From Leptodactylus fallax (taxonomy: Eukaryota; Chordata; Amphibia; Anura; Leptodactylidae), in NCBI GenBank assembly GCA_947044405.1, contig CAMRHE010000357.1, forward strand, positions 357,501 through 421,500: 64,000 nt of DNA, given 5' to 3'. A program made the position numbers and the translations under genes. Positions 21,976 to 34,030 of this stretch are shown piece by piece. The first letter of the stretch is position 1. The number at the start of each line of letters is the position of its first letter. The notes under the pieces are model-generated. The model searched no databases. It saw nothing but the letters and a program-made list of their open reading frames with translations, and had not been told where the DNA came from.

Positions 21976-22250
21976 TATTGTGCAAAAGTAGTACAACAAT
22001 AAAACAAAAATAAACTTGGTATCACCATAATCATACTGACTGGCAGAAAGAAGGTCACATGTCATTTATGATGCCCAGTGCATCAAACAAAATTTAGAAT
22101 ATATAAAAAAGTATACAAAAGTGACTTTTTTGCCATCCTGCAAAGAAACAGTTAATAACATTTGATCAATAATATATAGCTATGTCAACATTAAAATGAA
22201 AAAGTTATGGCATTTAGAATGTGACAAGAGAAAAAGCACAAGACGGACAG
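21976..22250 (-). repeat. Family A, right of nested LTR
   Basis: 'ttattgtgcaaaagtagtac', 'acttggtatcaccataatc' and 'aagaaggtcacatgtcat' continue the family A copy; the same series runs uninterrupted at 48310-48400. Confidence 0.65.
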
Positions 22251-22740
22251 CTTCCTTAACTATTAAATTAGGTTGCATCCTTATTGGGCTGGACAGTCTA
22301 AAGATGCATCAGTGTCTAGTCTAAGTTTCCATTGTCCAAATACTAGACACGATTCGTAAATCTGCCCCATGTCCTTATATAGAGATATAAACATTTCTAT
22401 TTGGATTGCTTGGTAATTTTTCTGTGTTGAGGTACATATAGTATTATATATCTGAGATCTATTGGAAATTTGATCAATGCAGCTTATAATACAAATGTTT
22501 TTTAAAAATGTGTAAAAATATTTTAGTTAATGTATTAAAATAGATCATTGCCCAACGACAGGAAATCAAATTCAATGGTGAAAAGAAATTTGTTCTACAA
22601 GTCATGGCAAAATACTGAACAGTTTTGATTTCTTTCTACAAACTCACAAATACAGTAACTTTCAGCTATAGTGTAGCTTGTCTTATTTTACAATGACATA
22701 ACATAACATGCAGAATAAGCCAATTACATGGAACAAAATG
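22251..22740. other. No recognisable feature
   Basis: AT-rich sequence; no structure noted. Confidence 0.35.
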
Positions 22741-22741
22741 T

Positions 22742-22965
22742 TTAAAGTGGATCTGTCAGCTCAAAACTCTACCCTATGTAAGAGTAATACATTACAGTTA
22801 TAGGATGATACATCTGATTCCCAAAATGGAACAAAAATGATGTGCCATTTGGTTTCTAGCAGTGACAAAAGAATACATTGGACACACAGTTCATAAATCC
22901 AATGTATTCATAAAGAGAGCTCTACCCCCACCTCCACCACCCATTATAGTGATTGACAGGATTCT
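22742..22965. mobile_element. TTAA-type element, left end
   Basis: TTAA at 22742-22745 is followed by AGTGGATCTGTCAGC, the start typical of a frog TTAA MITE group (compare 62083 'ttaaagggagtctgtcagc'). The interior includes 'ccccacctccaccacccatt'. The right end is not found. Confidence 0.5.
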
Positions 22966-23937
22966 GAGAATGCATATACACAGAAGCTTGTCCGTTACTG
23001 CTAAAAGAATCATAAGATAAGAATCTAGGATCATAGGATGGAAGAATGCATAAACCAAAATAATAAAAGGTTAATGCATACATAGGTGGAAAGCATGGTA
23101 AAACACTTGTTCTCTGTGTTGCTGTTTCAATACTTCATACAGTGAATTACAAAAAAATATGCAAATATATTGCTGAAACCTGAAGAATGAGTCAACTGAA
23201 TAACTGAATCTTGCTGACAGCCCAGGTCAGGAAAAGAACAAACAGTAATTTTCTCAGAAACAAAAGTGACATGAGCAGAGTTAGGGAGAAACATTTGTTT
23301 TCAGAAGTAAAACACTTTGACACGTGGAAGAAGATAAATCTTAAATCCTACAAATAATGGACCGATAGTTTCCCAGAAATGTTCCACTTTTAACTATTTA
23401 TTTATTATTATTATTTTATGAAAATTAGACCAAACATATGTTACATCAAATATTTAGCCATTATTTCCAGAGATATCACTATCTGAAAAATATAGCTACC
23501 ATAACACCCCCCACATCATTTGTCACCTGTAGTAGGTTTACCAAACTGCTGAATAATAAACTTATGTATCCATGACTCCCATACATCTTCTTCCCTAATT
23601 CACTAAGTCATGGGGCTGGGAAAAATTGGCTCTAGTAAAGATGTTGCAAAGGTCCAAAGAATCTAAAGCGTAATTTATAAATTAATTAGGAAAAGGAAAA
23701 AAAAACATTTTGTTAATAATATATTAATGAATAAGACATTTATGTCAAAAATAATTTTCTGCATTTGAAGAAAACTCTTGACTTTATTGAACTTCCCATA
23801 ATATAACTCTAGATCATCTTTTCTTGGAACTCTGTTTTGTGCTATTCTCAAGTTACTCCTGCAAATGTATGAATGAAATACTGTAGCAACCGGGCTTTTC
23901 ATTTCCCTTGTCACCAAGGTGTGTCTCTACACAGTCT
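22966..23937. other. No recognisable feature
   Basis: About 1 kb of AT-rich DNA with no recognisable repeat or frame. Confidence 0.4.
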
Positions 23938-24265
23938 AAAGCTGGTTGCACACGACTGTGTGCTAACCGGTGATCATGAATGAACGGCAGGGGCGGTTCA
24001 TGGGGGACATATGGATGTCACACGTGTGCCTCCCGTGCACCAACCGTGCTTCCACGGCCCCTTTCATTTAATAAGTAGGAGCCACGGAAGCAAGGGCCAC
24101 AAAATCGGACAGGAATAGGACCTGTTCCATATTTTGTGGCCTGGACTGTCGGCCCGCACACATGACCGTGTAATTCACGGTCATATGTATGGGCCCATAG
24201 AATGGGTCAGTGTGCTATCCAGGAAAAACCCGGATAGCACACTGACCAGTCATACGGTTGTCTGC
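23938..24265. repeat. Family G repeat, fuller copy
   Basis: Starts 'ctggttgcacacgactgtg' and includes 'tccacggcccctttcattt', 'ggacaggaataggacctg' and 'ttcacggtcatatgtatggg'. A perfect 15-bp stem lies at 24206-24246 (GTCAGTGTGCTATCC with its complement around an 11-base loop). The start and end are mutually inverted in content, as expected for a MITE-like element. Confidence 0.6.
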
Positions 24266-26194
24266 AAGGGGGTTAACACTGTCAATGGTACTTGGAGAGT
24301 GTCAGAGTCTGTAGAACATGCCTCATTTACAAAGATAATTGAAATGCCCAGTTGACAATTTATTCAAACATTTTCAGGAGGAAAAACGGGGCTGGTAAAA
24401 CACAGAACGGATCCAGAATTGTTACTAGGGAGCTGGAGTCTCTTAATAATTCTGGTGCATCTTGAGACTGGAGTAGGAAACACCAGTCTTAATAAATTCC
24501 ACCATGGTTAATTAACCTCTTAATTACATTACCTCTCTTCTACACAAATTTCCTAAGAAAACTGGAACTATAGTCTAAAATCATTTCAAGTCACTTGCAG
24601 GTTCTGTGGTACTTACAATAAATGTACCATGTAACCAAACACCTGTCTATCCACTGTCCAAAAAAACTGATATATTATCTGTAACGTAATCATTTTATAC
24701 TATAATTTTATTGTCATTTTATCCATCAGCACAATATGTAAAACCCTAATAAGTCATGCTAATATAGTTCATCCACTCAAAGTGATGGAAAAGACATCAC
24801 ATATGAATACAGTTCTTAATAATGAGTGTTTTAAAATAGATGTACCCATTTCAACAACATATGTGCAGTCCGTCCTGTTATTTCTCAACCATTATGCCAA
24901 GTGTCTGGCACTTGGTGAATTCTATAAGTGCCAGTATTTTAACTTTGTGTTTACTTCAGCATAATTTGATTCAAACTCAGCAGCAAAAAAAAAAAAAAAA
25001 CATGTCACAAGTAATTTCCGCATGACTGCATCACAACCTGGTGGTAGGTACAAAAAAGTCAGCAAAGGTTAATTAGAAAATATCTTTAGAAGATAACAAG
25101 CTCAATGAAGGCAAACTGAAACAGAACTCTGAATTATTATTCATCTTGATAATTTTAGGATAAGGTTAGATGGAAAAGCATTCTGTCAAAGAGGTCGCCA
25201 TGCTACAATTTGTATCGTGACTAATAAAAAATGCTGGCCATGCATATTAGATGAATGTTGGTTGATCTTGCAGAACCTGCTGACCATCTAATGTGTATGG
25301 TGGTGACCTGACTATACCTCAACAGAAGATGCTAAGTTTTAACATGCCTGATTTTAATGATCTTGAGGAAATAAGCTACTGCTATAGGTGTCTGGTAGCA
25401 ACTTCTTGTCTTCCAATTAAAAACACATGGACGCTCAGCTGAGCTGAAGTCGCATGTGTACGGGGAAGTAGGGAGGAATAGCTGCTGGTCGAATGAACTA
25501 TCAGAAGTGCATCACCAGCTGCCTAAGGATTCATGTGGCTTCATCAGAATCTCGGGATATATCTGTTGTTGTGTTATGGTTGTGTTATGTTTGAAATATG
25601 GTGATATAGTCAACCAAAAGCGTGAAGCTTCCATACAGACTGGTTTCTGTTAAGTGAAGTCAGCTGTACTGAACCATTAAGAGCCTTAAATGCTTGAAAT
25701 ACATGTGTTAATATTGTTAGACTCCAATTTCTTTATAAAACACGCATTATCATCAAAGAGCTTTGAGAACATCTGCAAACATCTTGAAACAAGAGGTTCC
25801 CTATTGTCCATCACCATCTGCTACAGAACTTGAAAACAGGACCAGGTGAATCCATTGTATCTATGTTATCAAAAGAGAGAATCCTCTACAAAATAATCAG
25901 CCAAGGAGATTTATTTGACTGATTTACAAAGGACAGCTCCTTTTTCAACATTATGCATATTAACCATTTTGTGAAATCTGTTCACAAATGTGAAGTTTTA
26001 CTGAAAATATTCATGTGCCACCTGTGCCTCCACAGACCCATTCACTTCATCTAGTGAGGTATAGGACCTGTCCTGAGTTTTGCCCTGGGTCATTGCTGAA
26101 TAGTTGGGCCAGTGATAATACGCCTGTGAATAACAGGGCTAGCACAATGACAAAACAAACAGTTGTGTGCATAGATCCTAGTGCAGATTTCTAG
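24266..26194. other. No recognisable gene; scattered low-complexity runs
   Basis: Nearly 2 kb of unique-looking DNA. An A run of 17 occurs at about 24985-25001. Short frames of 60-73 codons show no domain or splice context. Confidence 0.4.
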
Positions 26195-26670
26195 GGGGTC
26201 TAAACAGCAGCAGCATTTTACATTGAGTTTTTGCTGCATTTTTCTCTGTACTTTTTTCTTCCCCTATTAAATATCTAGGGAAAACACTCGCAATTCCATG
26301 GCTAAAATTAACATGCTGCATTTTTTAATACAACTTTTCCGCAGCTTTTTTTTCCCCAGCTATGTGTGGGTGAGATTAAGGCTTAGATCGGCTCCATGCT
26401 CGCATTTTTGAAATTGCAGCATTTCCACTGCGGATTTTTTTTCTGCAATGTGTGGATGGGATTAGCCAGAATCCCATCCACTTTGCAGGTAATATAAAAT
26501 GCAGCGTTTTTTGCCGCGGTGTTTCTGTGGCAGTCAAAATGCTGCGTTTACGCAACTTGGGACACTGGCCTAAATAAAATCTCATTCACTTTTCTGATAA
26601 TGTAAATTGATGCAGTTTCCACAGCAGCCTAAAACGCTGTGTTTCCACACTGTTAGACCTTAGCCTTAGG
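26195..26670. repeat. Family D repeats, two joined copies
   Basis: The phrases 'tttgctgcatttttctctg', 'ggctaaaattaacatgctgc', 'tgtgtggatgggattagcc' and 'aaaatgctgcgtttacgcaa' mark family D, whose ends are inverted repeats of about 25 bp (consensus 'ggctaaggccccacgttg'). Here the ends are worn and two partial copies seem to be fused. Confidence 0.65.
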
Positions 26671-26896
26671 ATGACAGAGGGGTATATGGTACATATCTCA
26701 GGTATATAGTACATGATGAGTATGATTAGATCAATCTAACATTACACATTATTCTTCCTTTGCTTTCCCCTTGACTGGACATGGCCAGATACATGTATGA
26801 TACATTTGTGGTATCCTATGTCTATGTGTGGCCACCCTTTATTTATTCTGTGAATTTCAATCTCAAGGATTTTGCTAGCATGCTGTGATACTAAAT
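26671..26896. other. Short unique stretch
   Basis: No feature recognised. Confidence 0.35.
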
Positions 26897-27620
26897 GAAC
26901 CCCTTCTGACCCCAGCCATTTCTCATTTTTTGATGTTCGTTTTTTACTTCCCGTCTTCCTAAAGCCATAACTTTTTTATTTTTCTGTTCACAGAGCTGTA
27001 TGAGGGTCTATCTTGTATGGGACAAATTGTATTTTGTAATTAAACCATTTAATATTCCATGATGTACTGAGAAGCTAGAAAAAAATTCAGACTGGGGAAG
27101 AATTAGAGAAAGATTGCATTTGCGCCATGTTTTTACGCGTTTCGTTTTTATGGTGTTCATGGTGCACTAAAAGTGATATGTTCTTTATATTATTTGGGTT
27201 GGCATGATCACAGTGATACTGAATTTATATTTTTTTATGTGTTTACACCTTTACAAAAATCCAAACTTTGAAAAATGCTAAAAATTACTTTAGTCATCAT
27301 ATAACATTTTTTTTATGTTTCCATGTATGGAAGTGTGTAAATCGTCTTTTCTTGTGGTACATAGTGTAGTTATCATTTATACTATTTTGAGGTATGCCCA
27401 AGGTTTTGATCACTCTTTATTTAATTTTTTTTTCCGGAGGATAAAATGGCGAAAACGTCAATAATTGAAGCCTGTTTTTTTTTTTTACTACTATGGGTTA
27501 CCGTTACCTTATGAGATCAATATTTTTATAGTTTGGGCTTTTTATGATGCGGGGATGCCTAACTTCTTTATGTTTGATTTTGTTTATTTATTTGCCCTTC
27601 AATAGAAACAGAAACTGAAC
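26897..27620 (+). repeat. Family A, most complete forward copy
   Basis: Runs from 'tgaaccccttctgacccc' through 'aaagccataacttttttat', 'cacagagctgtatgaggg', 'accatttaatattccatg', 'gcgccatgtttttacgcg', 'gtgttcatggtgcacta', 'tacacctttacaaaaatcc', 'gatcactctttatttaat' and 'tatgatgcggggatgcc'. There are T runs but no long frame. It lies in the same orientation as 5930-6880 and opposite to 21290, 48140 and 57830. From memory this is one of the most abundant repeats in frog genomes; its class is unknown to me. Confidence 0.65.
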
Positions 27621-27999
27621 TTTGTGGCCACAAACTGAGACAGTAATGCAGAGATAATCATCTTTTTATGGATATGCAAAGCATTTCTGCATCAGGGCAC
27701 AAGTGATTTTGCAGATTTACCTACAGATGGCTGTGAGAAAAGGCAACGGGGGAAAATCACTGCTAAAAGAGTGCCAATGGGTAGCGATTCCAGAGTAAAG
27801 CCACAGCTCTTGCACCTTTCTGTAGGCAAATCAGTATGCCCCTGATGCACTTGCAGGGTGATTTGCATATTCATAAGAGATAATTATGTCTGTTCTGCTT
27901 TTTCAGCTTGCAGCCCCAAAGGTATGCTTCTGATCCTATTAATGGCCCCTACACATCATTGGTTTGGGAGACATTTTGGACCCGACAGACTCTCTTTTA
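27621..27999. other. No recognisable feature
   Basis: Includes a weak internal repeat of 'tttgcagatttacctacag'/'ctgtaggcaaatcag' (27710-27840, inverted), which may be a small decayed foldback. Confidence 0.35.
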
Positions 28000-28322
28000 G
28001 GCTAAGGCCCCACGTGGCTTCCTGCAGCAAGAAAACTCTGCAGGAAAACCACGGCGGCAACGCATCACGGTTTTTCCCGCAGCGCTTTTCACAAAAAGTT
28101 CGCAGAGGTTTACTCTGCAGACTTTCCTCTTCAATTATACCTATACTGAAACTGCCGGCATTTCCGTAGGTATAATTGACATGTTGCGATTTCCAAAACC
28201 ACAACGATTTTGGAAATCGCAGCGTATCCGCTGTGCGTATTTTAGCACACTGTGGAGATGGGATTTTACACAGTGACTGTAAAATGCCGTGGCGTTTACT
28301 CCACATGGGTTCCTGGCCTTAG
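28000..28322. mobile_element. Family D palindromic element
   Basis: Left end 'ggctaaggccccacgtgg' and right end 'cacatgggttcctggcc'+'ttagg' are inverted. Inside, 'cctatactgaaactgccgg' mirrors 'ccggcatttccgtagg', so the arms fold back over much of the length. No frame and no clear target duplication. A second, partial copy abuts at 28321. Confidence 0.65.
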
Positions 28323-28500
28323 GCTAAGGCCACACATTGCGGAAATGCAGAGTTTTTCCTGCTGAGGAAATACAGCAGAAAAAAACACTATGTTTTATAG
28401 TACCAGCAAAGTGAATGAGATTTTGGCTAATCCCATCCACACACTGTGGAAAAAAAAAAAACCCTGCGGAAAAGCTGTGTTTTCAAAAATGGGACACTAG
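28323..28500. repeat. Family D left-half copy
   Basis: Begins 'ggctaaggccacacattgcg' directly after the right end of the previous element and ends after 'ggaaaagctgtgttttca' with 'gggacacta'. The right half is missing. Confidence 0.6.
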
Positions 28501-29345
28501 TAAAAGATAACACAATGCAAATGGTATAATTAATTATTTTAAGAATTTAATTTGTATAACAGTACAATGAGAATTGATGTTTATACCAAAAATCTTAATG
28601 ATACTTAACATGTCCATTATTTTCAGTTAAATACAAGCATGGTCATACAATACAATGCAAAACCAAGTATTTCTTGTATACAGGTGGTGTTCTCTTTTTA
28701 TCTGTTCCAACTGCATTAAGGGTTTTTCATGATCAGATGAAAAGGAATATCTAGCTATTAGTCTTTGGTTTGAAAGGGAATCATGAATCATGTTATTCCT
28801 TCCCCATTAGCAACCTTTGTTAGACCTCTCTCTAGTATGGCATCTCTCCAGCTTCCTGTAAACTTATATAGCTGTTACAAAAACACTGGGACAATTGACT
28901 TTAATTGGCACTTTAATTGCTATTCTCAGATGAGATGAAATAGACAAGAGAACTGAAATCGATTTGTTTGCATTTTCTTGTGGTTTCTCTAGAGAACAGT
29001 TGATACCTCCAGCCGGGGTAGTGCAAACTGATGTACATACACTTATCAGAATGTAACTTTAATTACTTGTTTTGTGCCAAGTATAATGCTCATGCTGCTT
29101 GGTTTAGCTTGATAATCAACCTTTGGCTTTTGGCTTTAATAAAATTGAATAGTAATATAATCTAAAATTTTGTTTATTATAATAAAAATCATACTGCAAA
29201 TCAAAACATATTGTACAACTGATAGCAATATTAGAAGTATCCATGCACACAAAAAGAATACTGGGAAAAGCAGTATTCCTGACATTCCTGTCTGCAGTCA
29301 TTGAATGAAAACCCGAAATTTTTATTTCTAACAAATGGAAACTTG
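28501..29345. other. Unique stretch with homeodomain-like cores
   Basis: No transposon sequence is recognised. Three copies of ACTTTAATT occur at 28898-28906, 28910-28918 and 29056-29064, amid even base composition. This could be an ancient conserved element or chance; nothing here shows coding potential. Confidence 0.3.
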
Positions 29346-29358
29346 TCCTGATCATGTG

Positions 29359-29359
29359 G

Positions 29360-29404
<45 letters not shown>
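29359..29404. repeat. (GATA)n microsatellite
   Basis: About eleven uninterrupted ATAG units. A shorter related run, 'agatagacagatagatag', is at 29481-29498. Confidence 0.95.
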
Positions 29405-30216
29405 GTGATGCTATTTGAATAAAGAAGATTTCCATCATGCTTTAAAGGGTTGCTGATGGATTGGATTTTTTTTCTCTTTTAGATAGACAGATAGATAGTA
29501 GAGGATACAAGGGGAGAGCACATTCACTGCACTGGATATACATTCTTACTCGTATAGGTGAAGGTCCTCTGGCGTCGTGGTTATTAGATTTGAAGAGAGC
29601 AGTGGGTTGCAGGAAATCTCGGTGCCCAGCCTTCCCCGGTTGGTCCTCTGGTTCTCTATGATGTCACTGATTCCACACTACTCCTGTTGTTTTACAGGCA
29701 GTAGAGTGGATAGTCAGAGGACAGAGGAACAAGAAAGACTTCTAGCCCCCCACTGTACTCTGCAAATCTAATAATCAGGTTGCTGGAGCACCTTTATCTG
29801 CATGAGTAGAATGGTGGATGCATTGTGAAATACTGACTCTCCCCTCACATAAACCTTTTAAAGTAGTGTCTCTTGTAATGAACCATGCAACTATGTGTTC
29901 ACTTCAGCAAAATCATCCAACTACAGAGGCTGCATCTAAAGCTAAGGGAGAGAGATACATGTAAAGCATATCTGTATTTTCATTTGCTTTTTCAGAATAA
30001 GCCTTTATATGTGAGTGCATGAGGAATAATGCTAATTCTGGTCATTATTAAATTTATATTCTGCAATATTTAGCAGTATCTCTCTCTGCTTGCCTTATCA
30101 GTAATCTGAATTTCTATCTGAGCTGGTGGAAGCTGCCATACATTACACACACAGTGTGAGTAGAGGAGAAATCTTCTCTATAAATGTATCTTTGTCATTC
30201 AGTAACAGCCTCAAGA
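29405..30216. other. No recognisable feature
   Basis: Mixed-composition sequence. Frames of 64-66 codons at 29461-29771 have no recognisable similarity. Confidence 0.4.
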
Positions 30217-30224
30217 CTAAGAAG

Positions 30225-31019
30225 CAGGGGTGTAACTAGCGGGGTAGCAGCGGTAGCGGCTGTCATAGGGTGCGGGACATTCGGGGGCCCAGAGGGCCCG
30301 ATGCTTTTTTTTTTTTTTTTTTTAATGGGCCGTTACCTGCTGGAGTAACCCCAGCAGGTAACGGGCCCTATTTACTTACCAATACTCGCTGCTGCTCATG
30401 GCCGCCTGCGCTTCCCATTCTGCTGAAGTGGCTGTGAGCAGGAGCGGCTATTGGTAAGTGAGGCCACGGGCCGCGAACCCCACAAACACTGCTATCATTA
30501 TAATCTGGGGTCTTTTCAGACCCCCGAGTATAATGATCAGAGGCCCAGGGGAGGTGAGGGAACACAAAAAACACTGTAACTTACCTCTCTGGCGCTCCGC
30601 AGGCTTCGGGCCTGTTTGGTGACGTCACAAGGGCCAGGCCTACATCATTATGCGTAAAATGATGAAAAGACCCCAAAGTATAATAATTGTTCATGGGTGG
30701 TCCACAATGGGGCATAATACTTTGTGCAGGGGCCACTATGGGGCATAATACTTTGTGCAGGGGCCACTATGGGGCATAATACTGTGTGCAGGGGTCACTA
30801 TGGGGCATAATACTGTGTGCAGGGGCCACTATGGGGCATAATAGTGTGTGCAGGGGCCACTATGGGGCATAATACTGTGTGCAGGGGCCACTATGGGGCA
30901 TGATAGTGTGCGCAGGATGAAGTTTGTGCGGGGGGGGGGGGTTGGGGGTGGCGGTTCGGGGGGGGGGGGTCATGTCAAATGTTTGCCTTTGGGCCCAGCC
31001 ATTCCTAGTTACTCCACTG
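30225..31019 (+). mobile_element. hAT element with minisatellite, third copy
   Basis: Left terminus CAGGGGTGTAACTAGCGG; right terminus reverse-complements to CAGTGGAGTAACTAGG. The flanks CTAAGAAG (30217-30224) and CTATGGAG (31020-31027) match at six of eight positions, a decayed 8-bp duplication. Internal order equals that of 11290-12367: T run, 'gttacctgctggagtaac', hairpin near 30500-30541, GC-rich part, then the array (30700-30915) and a G-rich tail. Of the family members here it has one of the shorter arrays. Confidence 0.85.
30700..30915 (+). repeat. Minisatellite, 30-bp unit, about 7 copies
   Basis: Nearly identical units of GGGGCCACTATGGGGC plus ATAATACTGTGTGCA. High identity between units points to recent expansion or homogenisation in this insertion. 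Confidence 0.9.
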
Positions 31020-31178
31020 CTATGGAGGATATATACAGAGAATTACTGACATATAGTGATGTGAGTAAAAAGCTCCTATTTGCTTCAGTATCAGACTACA
31101 CATATTTTTCTTCTCTTAACTCATGCACTTTATGTTTACTCCTCCTATCTTTAGATATGAGTAATATTCAGAATGACA

Positions 31179-31524
31179 CTAAGGCCCAACGTTGCAGAAC
31201 ACAGCTAAAAAATGCTGCGGAAAAAAAACCGCAGTGGAAATGCATCATGTTTTTTTATGCAGCGTTTGTCATTGCATTTTTCTCTGTGGTTTTTCTTCCA
31301 TTATTAAATCTATAGGGAAAATGCATATTTCCGCAGGTAAAATTGACATACTACGTTTTTCAACAATGCAGCTTTTCCACAGCATTTTTTTTTTCGCAAT
31401 ATATGGATGAGATTAGCCAGAATCTCATTCACTTTGCTTGTACTGTAAAACACAGTTTTTTTTCTGCTGGCTTTCCGCAGCAGCAGCTAAAAACGCTGCA
31501 TTTCCGCAACACGGGGCCTTAGCC
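31179..31524. mobile_element. Family D element, full length
   Basis: Left end 'ctaaggcccaacgttgcag' and right end 'ttccgcaacacggggcctta' are inverted, and the interior keeps the family order: 'aaaaatgctgcggaaaaaaa', 'catttttctctgtgg', 'gcaggtaaaattgacata', 'gatgagattagccagaatct', 'aacgctgcatttccgca'. At about 346 bp this looks like a complete copy. Frames inside are by-products. Confidence 0.7.
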
Positions 31525-31975
31525 TGAAAGTCATTTTCACAGAGGGAAGAGAAGCTTGACAACAACCCGATAAGAGTAAAAAGATGCATTTCTTATTGAT
31601 AAAATATATATATTAAAAAAAAAAATTATAATCTAATTCAGTTTCTTGTAAAAGTTGTTAAACAGTGCCTATTTAAAGCTAAAATACCGTAGTTTCTTTT
31701 TCTTAGTAGCATAGCAACACCTTACATTACACAATGTACACGTCAGATATTGCTAATCACAAGAGAAAAACAATTACTACTTTGAAACATAGAATGGGAA
31801 AATGAGGGAAAACTATTTTTTCCTGGTTCTAGACATTTTTCCCTAAAAATATATCTGTTAATTGAAAAAATAAACATTAATTGATTTCCTCTTCAATATT
31901 AAATAATAAGGAATGCACGTCTCCAGTTAAGAAAGAAACAACACATGTTGGGAAGAACAAAGAAACTTTTCATCC
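31525..31975. other. No recognisable feature
   Basis: AT-rich, unique-looking sequence between two family D insertions. Confidence 0.35.
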
Positions 31976-32435
31976 TTAGGCCAGGGCCCCACACTGGAAA
32001 AACACAGTGTTTTTTCCTCTACGAAAATGCAGTGCCGTGGATTCTGGATAATCCCATCCACACATTGCAGAAAAAAATCTACAGCGGAAAAGCTACAATT
32101 TTCAAAAACGCAAGCGTTTTTTCAAATCGCAGCATGTCAATTATACCTACAGAAACGCTGGCGTTTACCATATCGGTATAATAGGGTCAGAAAGTCCGCA
32201 GAGGAAAACTCTGTAAGGCTAAGGCTCCACCTTGCAGAAACAAAGTGGTTTTCGTTGCAGATTTTGTGGTCGCTTTTTTATAGCGAAAGTCAAGAGTGGT
32301 TTTAACAGAAGGGAAACGTCTAAATCATTCCTTTATTTTCCGTTCCTTTTCAAGCCACTTCTGACCTTGGCTCAAAAAAACGCAGCAAAATTTGCAACAA
32401 AAAAAGCTGCGTTTCCGCAACATAGGTCCTCAGCT
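31976..32435. repeat. Two family D copies in tandem
   Basis: The first (31976-32216) begins 'ttaggccagggccccacac' and lacks its right half. The second (32217-32435) begins 'ggctaaggctccaccttg' and ends 'ttccgcaacataggtcctca'; it is a short subtype with 'tgttgcag'/'ttgcaac' subterminal repeats, like 62887-63116. Confidence 0.65.
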
Positions 32436-33575
32436 TAAAATTCCAATGAAGAATGCTGAGGAAAAAACGTAATGCGTTTCTGAAACTTTGCTCCGGTCAT
32501 GAAAGCCCAAAATACTTCCATACTCCATATTGGCAATTTTTTTATGCGAATTATTAGAGGTAATAAAGGTTTTGCTGGGGTGAAATTAAATGACAGGCTT
32601 TCGGTATTGCTGAAGCTGCTATTTTGTGTTCATGCCTCATCACCCACTCAGAAATAATTCTCTAACATTCTCTATGAATGATTACAGCAAAAGATTTTCA
32701 ATACAACACACAATCTAGAAAGTCATATAAGAGATCAGAATCTATTGATTTAGACCATGTTCACACCGAGAAGTGTTTTTTTAAGTATAGGACAGTAAAG
32801 TAGTTTAAAGGAATGCATCAATAACTCTTCGTGTCAATCAGGTCTTACAGGATCAATTGAATTAAGCAGAAGAAGGGGCACAGAGCAATAGAAGCAACAG
32901 GAAGCATAAAACAAACTTTAGGACATTAAAATGGAAGCCAGTCCTGTTTCTTCAGAATTATTGCTCACACCAGAGTTGGGTCTGGAAAGTTTTTTGCTTG
33001 CTATCACTTTGGTTCTAAGAAACCTGGATTAATGGAATATACAGTATTGCATACATTATGAAAATTCAAGAATTTTCATAAAAAAGACTGATCGTGTAAT
33101 AGATTACTTTGGCTGCTCCATTTTATCAGTGGGTTCCCAGACAAGAGCAAGAAATGTTCCTATTGTAAACTTTTTGCTTTGAGCATCAATGATGGATTGT
33201 AACCTGGGGAGAGCATAACATAAGCTGCAATCAACATGACCAGTAGAACATTTTCTTTGTGTGGCGATACACCTTGTTACTCCCTTAACCTAAAAGTGAC
33301 CATTCTTGTCTTTTGACATCAGTTGGTGCAGGGGCAGTTTACTCTCCTGCAATTTAGACCCCTGGCAGAAGACAGTTTATTACCGCTTTTGTTTGAATGA
33401 GCACTATGTTGTAAAGAGAGAATGTAGCTGCTGCCTCTATTGGACCCAGTGGTTTTATAACCTCACAACTCACATACATCTAAAAAAAATAGAAATAAAT
33501 ACATTAATAAAATCCCCCATCAATGCAAACATTAGCCATAACCATCCCATTCATCTATACTATAGAGACTATACC
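32436..33575. other. No recognisable feature
   Basis: Over 1 kb of unique-looking DNA with no frame, terminus or tandem array of note. Confidence 0.4.
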
Positions 33576-33577
33576 TA

Positions 33578-34030
33578 CAGTATTGTACAAATGTTTTAGG
33601 CAGGTGTAGAAAAAGTTCTACGCTACAAAGTAAGAATGCTTTGCAAAATAGAAGTGTTAATCAGTTATTTTTGTCAATAAACACAATTAAGTGAATGAAC
33701 AAAAGAGAAATCTAAATCACATGAATATTTGGTGTGTAGAGGAGGAGTCCTAAAGTGAAGATATGGCCCCACAGAGCCCTGATCTCAACATCCAGTCTGT
33801 CTGGGATTACATGAAGAGACAGAAGGATTTGAGCACACCTACATCCACAAAAGATCTGTGGTTAGTTCTCCAAGATGTATGGAACAACCTTCTTGCCAAG
33901 ATCCTACAAGTGTAAAAGAATTGATGCTATTTTGAAGGCAAAGTGTGATCACACCAAATATGGATATGATTTAGAGTTCTATTTTATTCACTGACTATTC
34001 ATTATTATTATGCCACAAAAATATTATCTA
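33578..34030 (+). mobile_element. Internally deleted Tc1-like element
   Basis: Begins CAGTATTGTACAAATG after TA (33576-33577), then 'aggcaggtgtagaaaaa', a terminus shared with a widespread fish and frog Tc1 family. The left segment joins straight to the last part of the transposase gene at about 33745, so the middle, including the DNA-binding region and the first catalytic residues, is deleted. The right inverted repeat is badly decayed and its border is uncertain. Confidence 0.75.
33760..33992 (+). pseudogene. Tc1 transposase C-terminal fragment
   Basis: One frame gives DMAPQSPDLNIQSVWDYMKR, the conserved 'QSPDLN...W' segment that precedes the last acidic catalytic residue in Tc1 transposases; the expected 'IE' is IQ here, so that glutamate is lost. 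The frame stops at 33913 and the match resumes one base off with RIDAILKAKCDHTKYG, the usual C-terminal motif. A frameshift, a nonsense change and the missing N-terminal two thirds make it a clear pseudogene. Confidence 0.8.
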
